From: Lachnospiraceae bacterium
GTDB lineage: Bacteria; Bacillota; Clostridia; Lachnospirales; Lachnospiraceae
Direction: 5' to 3'
NCBI GenBank assembly: GCA_900757145.1
Contig: CAAEMT010000042.1
Location: forward strand, 1-8,417
Length of the DNA: 8,417 nt
The notes under the pieces were generated by a model. It saw only the letters and a list, made by a program, of their open reading frames with translations, searched no databases and was not told the DNA's origin. The position numbers and the translations under genes were made by a program. Of the stretch, positions 1 through 6,166 are shown piece by piece. Each line of letters opens with the position of its first letter. Within the stretch, counting starts at the first letter, position 1.

Positions 1-2
1 AG

Positions 3-1019
3 GTACTTCTTCACTTTTTTTGTACACCTGAGGGAGTGTACCGTGCATCAGAAAAAGAACTTTTACATTTGCGGGAAAAGGGATTTTCGGCTGCCGGAAA
101 AGTGCAGTCTTTTCGGGAGAAAAACCCGCCGGAAAAGACCGTATATGAAAACAGGAAAAAGGGAATATATTTTTTAAGTCATGGGCACGAAGCGTATCCC
201 ATGCGGCTTCGCCGGATCGAGGATGGGCCGTACGGGTTGTTTTATCGGGGGAATCTTCCGAATGAAGAAAAAAAGAGCGTGGCGATCGTAGGAGCGCGGA
301 TGTGTACGCACATGGGGAAGGAGATCGCACAGAAGATAGCGATGGAAGTCGCACATGCAGGCGGCAGTATCGTGAGCGGAGCGGCGTACGGAATAGACGG
401 AGCGGCGCAGTGGGCAGCGATTGAGGCAGGCGGCAAAAGTTTTGCTGTGCTTGGTTGCGGTGTGGATATCTGTTATCCGGCTTCTCACAGGCAGCTTCTG
501 GAGCGTCTTGGCGTCAGCGGAGGGGTGATCTCTGAATTTCCTCCGGGGACGCGGCCGCTTCGTCATCATTTTCCGATCAGGAACAGGATTATCAGCGCAT
601 TATCAGACGTGGTGGCTGTCATAGAGGCAAGGAAGCGGAGCGGTTCACTGATCACTGCAGAATTTGCGGCTTCTCAGGGGAGAAGTGTGTATGCTGTTCC
701 GGGACGTCCGTGGGATGAATTAAGCGAGGGGTGCAATGAATTGATTTCTCAAGGTGCAGCCCCTATTCTATCGGTTGATTCCTTTATTTCACTAAATTTT
801 CCTGACTATAAAAAGAAAAAGTTAAAATTATCGGAAGATTTTACACTTGCGCCTGCGGAGAAATTAGTGTATAGTAGTCTCGGTTTACAGTCTAAAACTC
901 TATGGGAACTTGAAGAGTGTACCGTACTGTCTGTGGCAGAGCTTAGCGGAGCGCTTTTTTCACTTGAGGAAAAAGGACTGATAAGGGAGACGCAGCGCGG
1001 CTGCTATATGCGCACATAG
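3..1019 (+). CDS. dprA: DNA-processing protein DprA (Smf), 5' end outside window
   Basis: DprA binds single-stranded DNA entering during natural transformation, loads RecA on it, and acts in the cytoplasm. Seen: a Rossmann-like core beginning with IVGAR near base 285, then SGAAYGIDGAA (about 374-406), LGCGVDICYP (about 450-479), SEFPPG (about 531-548), RNRIISALSD (about 580-609), and GSLITAEFA (about 642-668). This is the classic DprA order. A C-terminal winged-helix-like segment (about 846-1016) follows a lower-G+C linker near 770-845. The reading frame is open to the left edge, and the residues before the GTG at 36 (LLHFF..PEGVYRASEKELL) look like the usual DprA N-terminal helical domain. 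I therefore take this as a 5'-truncated gene and the GTG at 36 as an internal valine. It lies 42 bases upstream of topA with no terminator between them, so co-transcription is likely. Many non-competent bacteria keep dprA, so competence does not follow from its presence. Confidence 0.95.
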   Translation, partial: VLLHFFCTPEGVYRASEKELLHLREKGFSAAGKVQSFREKNPPEKTVYENRKKGIYFLSHGHEAYPMRLRRIEDGPYGLFYRGNLPNEEKKSVAIVGARMCTHMGKEIAQKIAMEVAHAGGSIVSGAAYGIDGAAQWAAIEAGGKSFAVLGCGVDICYPASHRQLLERLGVSGGVISEFPPGTRPLRHHFPIRNRIISALSDVVAVIEARKRSGSLITAEFAASQGRSVYAVPGRPWDELSEGCNELISQGAAPILSVDSFISLNFPDYKKKKLKLSEDFTLAPAEKLVYSSLGLQSKTLWELEECTVLSVAELSGALFSLEEKGLIRETQRGCYMRT

Positions 1020-1048
1020 GCTTTTGGGGCAGCATTGCGTTGTTTTAT

Positions 1049-1054
1049 GGAGGT
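1049..1054 (+). promoter_or_regulatory. Ribosome binding site that fixes the topA start
   Basis: GGAGGT lies 7 bases before the ATG at 1062 and only 1 base before the ATG at 1056. It overlaps the ATG at 1047 and lies downstream of the TTG at 1035. Only the ATG at 1062 has proper spacing, and it gives the MPKYLVIVESPAK start seen across bacterial TopA proteins. Confidence 0.85.
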
Positions 1055-1061
1055 AATGGCT

Positions 1062-3131
1062 ATGCCGAAATATCTGGTGATTGTGGAGTCGCCTGCAAAA
1101 GTAAAGACAATCAAAAAATTTCTAGGTTCTAATTACGAAGTCCTCGCATCGAACGGTCATGTCAGGGATATGCCCAAGAGTCAGCTTGGCTTTGATGTAG
1201 AGAACGGGTATGAGCCGAAATATATTACTATCCGTGGAAAGGGGGATATTCTTGCTGCTCTTAGAAAGGCAGAGAAAAAAGCAGATAAGGTATATCTCGC
1301 GACTGACCCGGACCGTGAGGGAGAAGCGATTTCATGGCATCTTGCCGAGGCGCTGAAGCTGGATGAAAAGAAGCGCAGAAGGATTACGTTTAATGAGATC
1401 ACAAAGACGGCAGTAAAGGAGTCTCTAAAGCACGAGCGTCCTATTGATATGGATCTTGTGGACGCGCAGCAGACGCGCCGTATGCTTGACCGCATGGTAG
1501 GCTACAGGATCAGCCCGTTGCTGTGGCAGAAGGTAAAGAGAGGCTTAAGCGCCGGCCGTGTGCAGTCGGTAGCGCTTCGCATTATCGGAGACAGGGAGGA
1601 TGAGATCAATGCGTTCATCCCGCAGGAATACTGGACGCTTGAAGCGAAGTTGATGGCTCCGGGGGAGAAGAAGCCGATCACGGCAAAGTTTTACGGTACC
1701 GACAAAAAAGAAACAATCTCTTCTGAGACACAAAAAGACGAGATACTAAAGGCGATCAGTGATTCTGACTTTATTGTAGATGAAGTGAAAAAGGGAGAGC
1801 GCGCAAAAAAAGCGCCTCTTCCGTTTACAACGAGTACGCTTCAGCAGGAAGCGGCAAATGCACTGAATTTCTCAACACAGAAAACGATGCGGCTGGCACA
1901 GCAGCTATACGAGGGCGTAGAGCTAAAGGGAAGCGGAACGGTTGCGCTGATCACGTATCTGCGTACGGATTCCACCCGTATCTCAAATGAAGCTGATCAG
2001 GCGGCGCGCGAGTATATCGCGGATCAGTACGGCAGCAGTTTTGTGGCGGAGAAAAAAGAAGAGCAGAAGAGCGGAAAGAAGATTCAGGACGCGCATGAGG
2101 CGATCCGCCCGACAGATATTACCCGAACTCCGGCAAGCGTAAAGGATCTGCTGGGGAGAGATTTATTTCGTCTGTACAACCTGATCTGGAAGAGATTTGC
2201 AGCGAGTCGGATGGCTCCTGCAAGATTTGAGACTACATCCGTCAAGATCACGGCGGGCGGAGGATATCGCTTTACTGTTTCGGCATCACGCGTTGTATTT
2301 GAAGGTTTCCGCTGTGTTTATACGGAGAGCAGCGAAGCAAAAGAGGACAACAATGTGATTACGGGAGCGCTGGAGTCCGGCATGAAGCTTACGCAAAAGG
2401 GGATTGAAGCGCAGCAGCATTTTACACAGCCGCCGGCTCATTATACGGAGGCGTCTCTGGTGCGCGCATTGGAAGAACAGGGAATCGGCCGTCCCAGCAC
2501 ATATGCGCCTACGATCACGACGATCATAGCCCGCAGATATGTGGCAAAAGAGAATAAAAATCTTTATATGACAGAGCTTGGCGAGGTCGTAAATAATATC
2601 ATGAAAGAGGCATTTCCAAGCATTGTAGATGTGAGCTTTACTGCAAATATGGAGTCTTTGCTTGACTCGATCGAGGAAGGAACGATCAACTGGAAGACGG
2701 TAGTGGAAAACTTCTATCCAGACCTTGACGAGGCGGTAAAAGAGGCTGAGAAAAATCTGGAGAAGGTCACGATCGAGGATGAGGTAACAGATGTTGTCTG
2801 TGATCTGTGCGGCAGAAACATGGTTGTGAAATACGGCCCGCACGGTAAGTTTCTTGCGTGTCCGGGATTTCCGGAGTGCCGGAATACGAAGCCGTATCTG
2901 GAAAAAATCGGAGTGCCGTGTCCTGTATGCGGAAAGGATGTTGTGATCCGCAAGACAAAAAAAGGCAGAAGGTATTACGGCTGCGAGGGAAATCCTGAGT
3001 GCGAGTTCATGTCGTGGCAAAAACCGGTAGAACAAAAGTGCCCGCAGTGCGGCGGTTATATGGTAGAAAAAGGGAATCGTATCGTATGCGCCGATAAAAC
3101 ATGCGGATATATCAGTGAGAAACAGAAGTAA
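1062..3131 (+). CDS. topA: DNA topoisomerase I (type IA)
   Basis: TopA relaxes negatively supercoiled DNA by cutting one strand through a 5'-phosphotyrosine link and passing the other strand. The 689-residue product is close in length to Bacillus TopA. Seen: an N-terminal TOPRIM domain with Glu9 in IVESPAK and the metal-binding DPDRE at 82-86; the active-site segment ITYLRTDST with catalytic Tyr299 and Arg301; and a late core motif EEQGIGRPSTYAPTI. Three C-terminal zinc-binding modules have four cysteines each, at 580/583/600/606, 620/623/641/647, and 660/663/676/681, so all three look intact. The start at 1062 is chosen by its ribosome binding site and by the family N-terminus. The gene follows dprA closely and precedes codY. 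In Bacillus, trmFO, a recombinase gene and the clpQ/clpY pair stand between topA and codY, but here they are absent. No promoter of its own is evident, so it is probably read from upstream of dprA. Confidence 0.98.
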   Translation: MPKYLVIVESPAKVKTIKKFLGSNYEVLASNGHVRDMPKSQLGFDVENGYEPKYITIRGKGDILAALRKAEKKADKVYLATDPDREGEAISWHLAEALKLDEKKRRRITFNEITKTAVKESLKHERPIDMDLVDAQQTRRMLDRMVGYRISPLLWQKVKRGLSAGRVQSVALRIIGDREDEINAFIPQEYWTLEAKLMAPGEKKPITAKFYGTDKKETISSETQKDEILKAISDSDFIVDEVKKGERAKKAPLPFTTSTLQQEAANALNFSTQKTMRLAQQLYEGVELKGSGTVALITYLRTDSTRISNEADQAAREYIADQYGSSFVAEKKEEQKSGKKIQDAHEAIRPTDITRTPASVKDLLGRDLFRLYNLIWKRFAASRMAPARFETTSVKITAGGGYRFTVSASRVVFEGFRCVYTESSEAKEDNNVITGALESGMKLTQKGIEAQQHFTQPPAHYTEASLVRALEEQGIGRPSTYAPTITTIIARRYVAKENKNLYMTELGEVVNNIMKEAFPSIVDVSFTANMESLLDSIEEGTINWKTVVENFYPDLDEAVKEAEKNLEKVTIEDEVTDVVCDLCGRNMVVKYGPHGKFLACPGFPECRNTKPYLEKIGVPCPVCGKDVVIRKTKKGRRYYGCEGNPECEFMSWQKPVEQKCPQCGGYMVEKGNRIVCADKTCGYISEKQK

Positions 3132-3195
3132 TAATTGAAAAAATAAAGAAAAGCATGATTTTGCAGAAAAATGCCGCCAATAATGATAAAATAGA

Positions 3196-3224
3196 TTGAT
3201 TTTCTGAAAATTTTATGTTATCAT
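3196..3224 (+). promoter_or_regulatory. Predicted sigma-A promoter of codY
   Basis: TTGATT (3196-3201) and TATCAT (3219-3224) are separated by 17 bases, which is the optimal sigma-A spacing, in an A+T-rich intergenic region. Transcription would begin near 3231 and give a leader of under 40 bases with AAGGAGG at 3255-3261. No terminator with a T run separates topA from this promoter, so some readthrough from topA is possible. Confidence 0.6.
3198..3212. promoter_or_regulatory. CodY-binding box upstream of codY
   Basis: The 15-mer GATTTTCTGAAAATT matches the established CodY consensus AATTTTCWGAAAATT at every position except the first. It overlaps the -35 element of the predicted codY promoter, where bound CodY would block RNA polymerase. 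I infer negative autoregulation: repression when branched-chain amino acids and GTP are plentiful, release on starvation. Binding itself is not shown by sequence. Confidence 0.8.
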
Positions 3225-3229
3225 AAAAT
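3210..3229. repeat. Perfect 8-bp inverted repeat over the codY -10 region
   Basis: ATTTTATG (3210-3217) and CATAAAAT (3222-3229) are exact reverse complements separated by TTAT. The repeat abuts and overlaps the right end of the CodY box and covers the predicted -10 element. It would lie upstream of the transcription start, so it is more likely a DNA-level operator half-site pair, or chance in A+T-rich DNA, than an RNA hairpin. Confidence 0.5.
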
Positions 3230-3267
3230 GAACGAGAATTAACTTAATATTATGAAGGAGGCCTGTG

Positions 3268-4053
3268 ATGAGCGTTCAATTGTTGGATAAAACCAGAAAG
3301 ATCAACCAGTTGTTACATAACAACAATACGAGCAAAGTAGTTTTCAATGATATCTGTGATGTACTGACCGGCATTTTGAATTCCAATATTCTCGTCATCA
3401 GCCGGAAAGGTAAGGTGCTTGGCATCGGGTTATGCGACGGTGTAGAAGAGATTAAGGAATTGATCGTGGACCGCGTAGGGGGGCACATTGATCCAATGCT
3501 GAATGAACGGCTTCTTGGAGTCCTGTCTACGAAGGAGAATGTCAATCTGGAGACGCTTGGTTTTACAGGAGAGACGATCAGGAAGTATCAGGCGATCATC
3601 AATCCGATCGATATTGCAGGAGAGCGTCTCGGTACTGTTTTTATGTACAAATTTGGCGAACAGTATGATATTGACGACATAATACTCAGTGAATACGGGA
3701 CTACTGTAGTAGGACTTGAGATGATGCGTTCGGTAAATGAAGAGAATGCAGAGGAAAACAGGAAGATCCAGATTGTGAAGTCAGCGATCAGTACGCTTTC
3801 CTTCTCGGAGATGGAAGCGATCATTCATATCTTTGACGAGCTTGACGGTACAGAGGGAATCCTTGTTGCCAGCAAGATTGCGGATCGTGTCGGCATCACC
3901 CGCTCAGTGATCGTAAATGCGCTGCGCAAATTTGAGAGTGCAGGTGTGATCGAGTCGCGGTCATCAGGTATGAAGGGTACGTACATCAAGGTATTAAACG
4001 ATGTCGTATTTGAGGAGCTTGATGAGATTAAGAAGAGCAAGAATCTGAAATAA
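3268..4053 (+). CDS. codY: GTP-sensing global transcriptional repressor CodY
   Basis: CodY is a cytoplasmic dimeric regulator that represses amino-acid uptake and synthesis, and other stationary-phase genes, when GTP and branched-chain amino acids are abundant. The 261-residue product has an N-terminal GAF-type sensor (about 1-155), a linker helix, and a C-terminal winged helix. The helix-turn-helix, ASKIADRVGITRSVIVNAL (201-219), and the following FESAGVIESRSSGMKGTYIKVLN are almost identical to Bacillus CodY, so the family call is firm. The sensor half is much less conserved: the FPEEY segment that helps form the isoleucine pocket in Bacillus is not recognisable and reads HIDPMLN here. The ATG at 3268 is preferred over the GTG at 3265 because AAGGAGG (3255-3261) lies 6 bases before it. 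A CodY box overlaps its promoter, and a terminator follows within about 5 bases of the stop codon. Confidence 0.98.
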   Translation: MSVQLLDKTRKINQLLHNNNTSKVVFNDICDVLTGILNSNILVISRKGKVLGIGLCDGVEEIKELIVDRVGGHIDPMLNERLLGVLSTKENVNLETLGFTGETIRKYQAIINPIDIAGERLGTVFMYKFGEQYDIDDIILSEYGTTVVGLEMMRSVNEENAEENRKIQIVKSAISTLSFSEMEAIIHIFDELDGTEGILVASKIADRVGITRSVIVNALRKFESAGVIESRSSGMKGTYIKVLNDVVFEELDEIKKSKNLK

Positions 4054-4057
4054 AAAA

Positions 4058-4118
4058 GGGGCTGTTACAGAGAATATCTTAGTGAAACGATATTTTTGCT
4101 GCAACAGCCCATCTTTTT
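4058..4118. terminator. Bidirectional intrinsic terminator between codY and the GNAT gene
   Basis: GGGCTGTT (4059-4066) pairs perfectly with AACAGCCC (4103-4110). After an A/C mismatch the stem continues with CAG (4068-4070) and CTG (4099-4101), and an inner AATATC (4073-4078) pairs with GATATT (4089-4094). T-rich sequence follows on the + strand (4112-4118). On the - strand the stem is followed by six T residues (complement of 4052-4057). It therefore serves both codY and the convergent accessory genes. Confidence 0.9.
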
Positions 4119-4164
4119 CATTGTCCGCATTTCGTTATCCGCACGAGCTGTCACCGGATCTTCT

Positions 4165-4695
4165 TCATTTTGTCACCGCAGTTCTTATTTTTACGGTATA
4201 GCCCTGTAATTCAAGCTTCTTTCCGGAGTCGGTCGTCAGTAGTTCAAGCTCCTGTTCGACGACCTCGCAGATTCCCTCAAGCTTATGGAGAAGATGGATA
4301 CTTGCCGTATTTCGGATATCAGCCTCGTAAAAAAATACATACTTATCATATTTCGTGCATACATAATCGAGGACTGCAGCCAGAGCTTCATATGCGTAGC
4401 CTTTGTTCTGCTCTGATTCTGTGATCCAGACACCTAATTCGGGACATTCTCCGGTAAGCCCGTGGATCTCGACACTTCCAAGAAATTTACCGGTCTTGGA
4501 GAGAATAGAGAAAAATAAGGTTTCGCCATGCTCCATTTCACTTATGAAGTCCAGAAGCATATTTCTTGCGTCATCTATACTTGGAAATGGATCGGGCCAC
4601 TGGAATTTTGTTATTTCTTCATTGAAGCCATTAAAATAGTCGTCCAGATATTTCAGATCGAATGGCGCAATAGTCAGTCTTTTGGTTTTTATCAT
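4165..4695 (-). CDS. GNAT-family N-acetyltransferase (RimJ/RimL-like)
   Basis: GNAT enzymes transfer an acetyl group from acetyl-CoA to an amine. The substrate here cannot be read from the sequence. The 176-residue product starts MIKTKRLTIAPF, the usual opening of the RimJ/RimL-like branch that acetylates protein N-termini, antibiotics or small amines. The acetyl-CoA pyrophosphate-binding motif is visible as QNKGYA (96-101), followed by the alpha helix EALAAVLDYV. A later NTASIHLLHKLEG (about 129-141) matches the conserved asparagine and C-terminal motif region. I start at the ATG ending at 4695 because AGGAGG lies 7 bases before it. The in-frame ATG 18 bases further upstream would place that site inside the gene. 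The gene lies 33 bases after the DUF1801 gene, so the two are probably co-transcribed, ending at the shared terminator near 4058-4118. Confidence 0.9.
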   Translation of the reverse strand: MIKTKRLTIAPFDLKYLDDYFNGFNEEITKFQWPDPFPSIDDARNMLLDFISEMEHGETLFFSILSKTGKFLGSVEIHGLTGECPELGVWITESEQNKGYAYEALAAVLDYVCTKYDKYVFFYEADIRNTASIHLLHKLEGICEVVEQELELLTTDSGKKLELQGYTVKIRTAVTK

Positions 4696-4728
4696 ATCCG
4701 TTCCTCCTCGCATATGGGATTTGTAAAA

Positions 4729-5124
4729 TCAGTTTAAACACCGTTTGGCAATATCTGCGATCAAGTCTGCCGGCAATTCTTTGTCATAGGGAAGATAGAC
4801 AGCATTTTTCTTAGTGATAAAACCGCTTAACTCTGCTGCAAATTCTTCAATAACTTCCTGCCCTGCATAAAAACTAATATGCTTTTTGCATGCAGAAAAA
4901 GAGAGCGTTTTTCCTTCTTTTTCATAATACGGCATGCTCCATAAGATGCGCTCATTTACGCAGGGAACACTGTCTTGTATGATGCGTCTCAATTCTTCTA
5001 AACAGGAACGTATCTCTGCCGGCTGCAGAGCGATATACTCTGATACTGTTACGGGCGCTTTTCCGCAATAATGTCCCTGATTTGTTCTTTTAAATGCTCT
5101 GCCGCATTTGGGGCATGTCCACAT
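4729..5124 (-). CDS. Zinc-ribbon DUF1801 (YdhG-like) domain protein
   Basis: This is a small soluble protein of 131 residues with no known reaction. Residues 1-21 carry a short zinc-ribbon-like motif with Cys4, Cys7, His18 and Cys20 (CPKCG...GHYCG). The rest fits the DUF1801/YdhG fold: a helical stretch with PAEIRSCLEELRRIIQDSVP (about 35-54), then ILWSMPYYEKEGKTL, LSFSACKKHISFYAG, and the typical end YLPYDKELPADLIADIAK. The family is related in fold to frataxin-like and YdeI/YjbR-like proteins, but the biological role is open. A GAGGAG ribosome binding site lies 9 bases before the ATG. It is followed after 33 bases by the GNAT gene and preceded by a 45-codon ORF. The family and length are fairly sure, the function is not. 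Confidence 0.85.
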   Translation of the reverse strand: MWTCPKCGRAFKRTNQGHYCGKAPVTVSEYIALQPAEIRSCLEELRRIIQDSVPCVNERILWSMPYYEKEGKTLSFSACKKHISFYAGQEVIEEFAAELSGFITKKNAVYLPYDKELPADLIADIAKRCLN

Positions 5125-5158
5125 ACTGTATTTCTCCTCATGATCATAGACATAATAT

Positions 5159-5296
5159 CTATTGTCGTAATATCTTATCTAATACTTTGCCTTTTGCAAG
5201 TTCGTTTACCAGTTTATCCAGACAGCGTATCTTTTTCATCAGCGGGTTTTTGATCTCCTGTATTTTAACGCCGCAAATGCTGCCGGTTATTTTCAT
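5159..5296 (-). CDS. Possible small protein of 45 residues, or gene remnant
   Basis: I found this ORF by reading the - strand. It starts at the ATG at 5296-5294 and ends in TAG at 5161-5159, 34 bases before the DUF1801 gene. The product opens MKITGSICGVKIQEIKN and continues as a lysine-rich, probably helical segment (PLMKKIRCLDKLVNELAKGKVLDKILRQ). The hydrophobic/charged alternation looks like a real amphipathic helix rather than random translation. I do not recognise the family with confidence. The upstream sequence has only a weak GAAAG ribosome binding site, and a TGA lies in frame 5 codons before the ATG. It could be a genuine small gene leading the DUF1801-GNAT operon, or the C-terminal remnant of a longer decayed gene. 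Confidence 0.4.
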   Translation of the reverse strand: MKITGSICGVKIQEIKNPLMKKIRCLDKLVNELAKGKVLDKILRQ

Positions 5297-5396
5297 TTTA
5301 CTATACTTTCAAGGATGCGTAAATATTTTTAGAGAAACGATAACAAACAGATTTGCTTCGAAATAGGCATTCGATGTGGCAAAAGAGTGCTTGTTC

Positions 5397-5822
5397 TCAC
5401 CGCCTTTTTAATAACCGCTGCTTAAATGCTTTGATCTTCTGACAGTAACGGCTGGTGAGGATAATACCGCACACAGCCATTCCGAATGCGGCGCCATCTG
5501 CGAAGTCTGATACTGCACGGAAAGCAGCGCAATCTGTCAGCGGCGTATGGCTGATCAGACTGGAAACGAACCAGAAACTTACGCCGGTCAGTAAGAGCAG
5601 CCGCACACGTTTTATATAACGCTGTATTTCGGTATTTGTATAATCGGCTGCATTTAAGGCTATTTCTTCCATTAAAACATCCAAATCCGGCATGTTGCAG
5701 CCGTTTTCCCAACGTGAGATTGTTCTGCTCGATACGTTGAATTTTTCTGCAAGCTGTTCCTGTGTAAGACATTTTTTCTTTCGGAGCTCCTTTAAGAAAG
5801 CTCCCGTTTTTTTCTGATCCAT
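5397..5822 (-). CDS. XRE-family HTH regulator with two membrane segments, probably internally deleted
   Basis: The 141-residue product begins MDQKKTGAFLKELR with a standard XRE/Cro helix-turn-helix: LTQEQLAEKFNVSSRTISRWENG (about 19-41). After a short linker come two hydrophobic segments (about 74-91 and 109-124) and a basic tail, KAFKQRLLKRR. Many clostridial homologues have this plan, a DNA-binding head plus membrane anchor, with unknown signals. In homologues I remember, MPDLDVL is followed by roughly 30 residues (a stretch resembling ...DGERKSEKMN) before MEE..L.AADY. Here MPDLDVL (44-50) runs straight into MEEIALNAADY, which suggests an in-frame deletion at about base 5671. A Cys replaces the usual Gly of KKKGLTQ. 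The start is placed at 5822 because GGAGG lies 11 bases upstream, and a longer in-frame start would contain that site. Regulation of its neighbours is possible but unproven. Confidence 0.85.
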   Translation of the reverse strand: MDQKKTGAFLKELRKKKCLTQEQLAEKFNVSSRTISRWENGCNMPDLDVLMEEIALNAADYTNTEIQRYIKRVRLLLLTGVSFWFVSSLISHTPLTDCAAFRAVSDFADGAAFGMAVCGIILTSRYCQKIKAFKQRLLKRR

Positions 5823-5901
5823 GAAATGATTGTCCTCCTCTCGGTAAAAAAGTATCAAAGATCGAATCAGATAAACACGACATAAAGCGGGAAATGACGT
5901 A

Positions 5902-5943
5902 TTTATCTGCCGGACACGGTGTGTCGGGTGAGCTATAAGATAA
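5902..5943. repeat. Nested inverted repeats upstream of the XRE gene
   Basis: An inner imperfect palindrome pairs CCGGACAC (5910-5917) with GTGTCGGG (5921-5928), with one mismatch in 8 and a 3-base spacer. It is enclosed by TTATCT (5903-5908) and AGATAA (5938-5943). TTTATCTG (5902-5909) is also an exact inverted partner of CAGATAAA (5868-5875). The G+C-rich core stands out from the surrounding A+T-rich DNA and could be an operator, perhaps for the adjacent regulator. Confidence 0.45.
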
Positions 5944-6137
5944 GTATTTTGAATTTGTATCTGATATGTTTATATTCTATCATGGCTGTAAGGGCGTGAA
6001 AATGGTATTTTATATGCCTGACAAGGCAATTTTATATAGTTTTTATAAGAAAAAAGAAAACATAAGAAAAATAAAGATAAACAGAGAAAAAGAGATATAT
6101 AAAGATAAAAATAAACAATACACAAGTATAATGGAAG

Positions 6138-6166
6138 TTGCAATATTTACATATTTTAACTAATAT
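6138..6166 (+). promoter_or_regulatory. Predicted sigma-A promoter of groES-groEL
   Basis: TTGCAA (6138-6143) and TAATAT (6161-6166) are 17 bases apart. The expected transcription start, about 6173, falls just before the CIRCE operator, the standard layout for HrcA-controlled groE promoters in Gram-positive bacteria. Confidence 0.85.

Noticed and set aside
1035..1061. Earlier TTG/ATG starts for topA (1035, 1047, 1056)
   Set aside because: They overlap or crowd the GGAGGT ribosome binding site, while the ATG at 1062 has 7-base spacing and gives the family N-terminus.
2286..3035. 249-codon - strand ORF opposite topA
   Set aside because: It lies entirely antisense to the conserved core and zinc modules of TopA, and its translation is Cys/Arg/His-rich without domains.
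3153..3174. topA terminator hairpin (GCAT/ATGC with TTTT/AAAA inside)
   Set aside because: The stem is A+T-rich, needs a 2-base bulge, and is not followed by a T run.
5094..5366. + strand ORFs across the DUF1801 start and the following spacer
   Set aside because: They are antisense to the DUF1801 gene and the small - strand ORF, with no recognisable domain or ribosome binding site.
4165..5822. Toxin-antitoxin or defence module made of the XRE regulator and its neighbours
   Set aside because: The acetyltransferase has the RimJ/RimL-like opening, not the TacT-type toxin plan. The XRE protein carries membrane segments and lies apart from the GNAT gene. No nuclease or other effector is present.
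5422..5883. 153-codon - strand ORF overlapping the XRE gene in another frame
   Set aside because: The overlapping frame encodes a clear helix-turn-helix and two hydrophobic segments. This one has no recognisable domain.
5966..6163. 65-codon + strand ORF upstream of groES
   Set aside because: It has no ribosome binding site and a composition dictated by the A-rich tract. It overlaps the groE -35 and -10 region, and the translation is a low-complexity Lys/Ile run.
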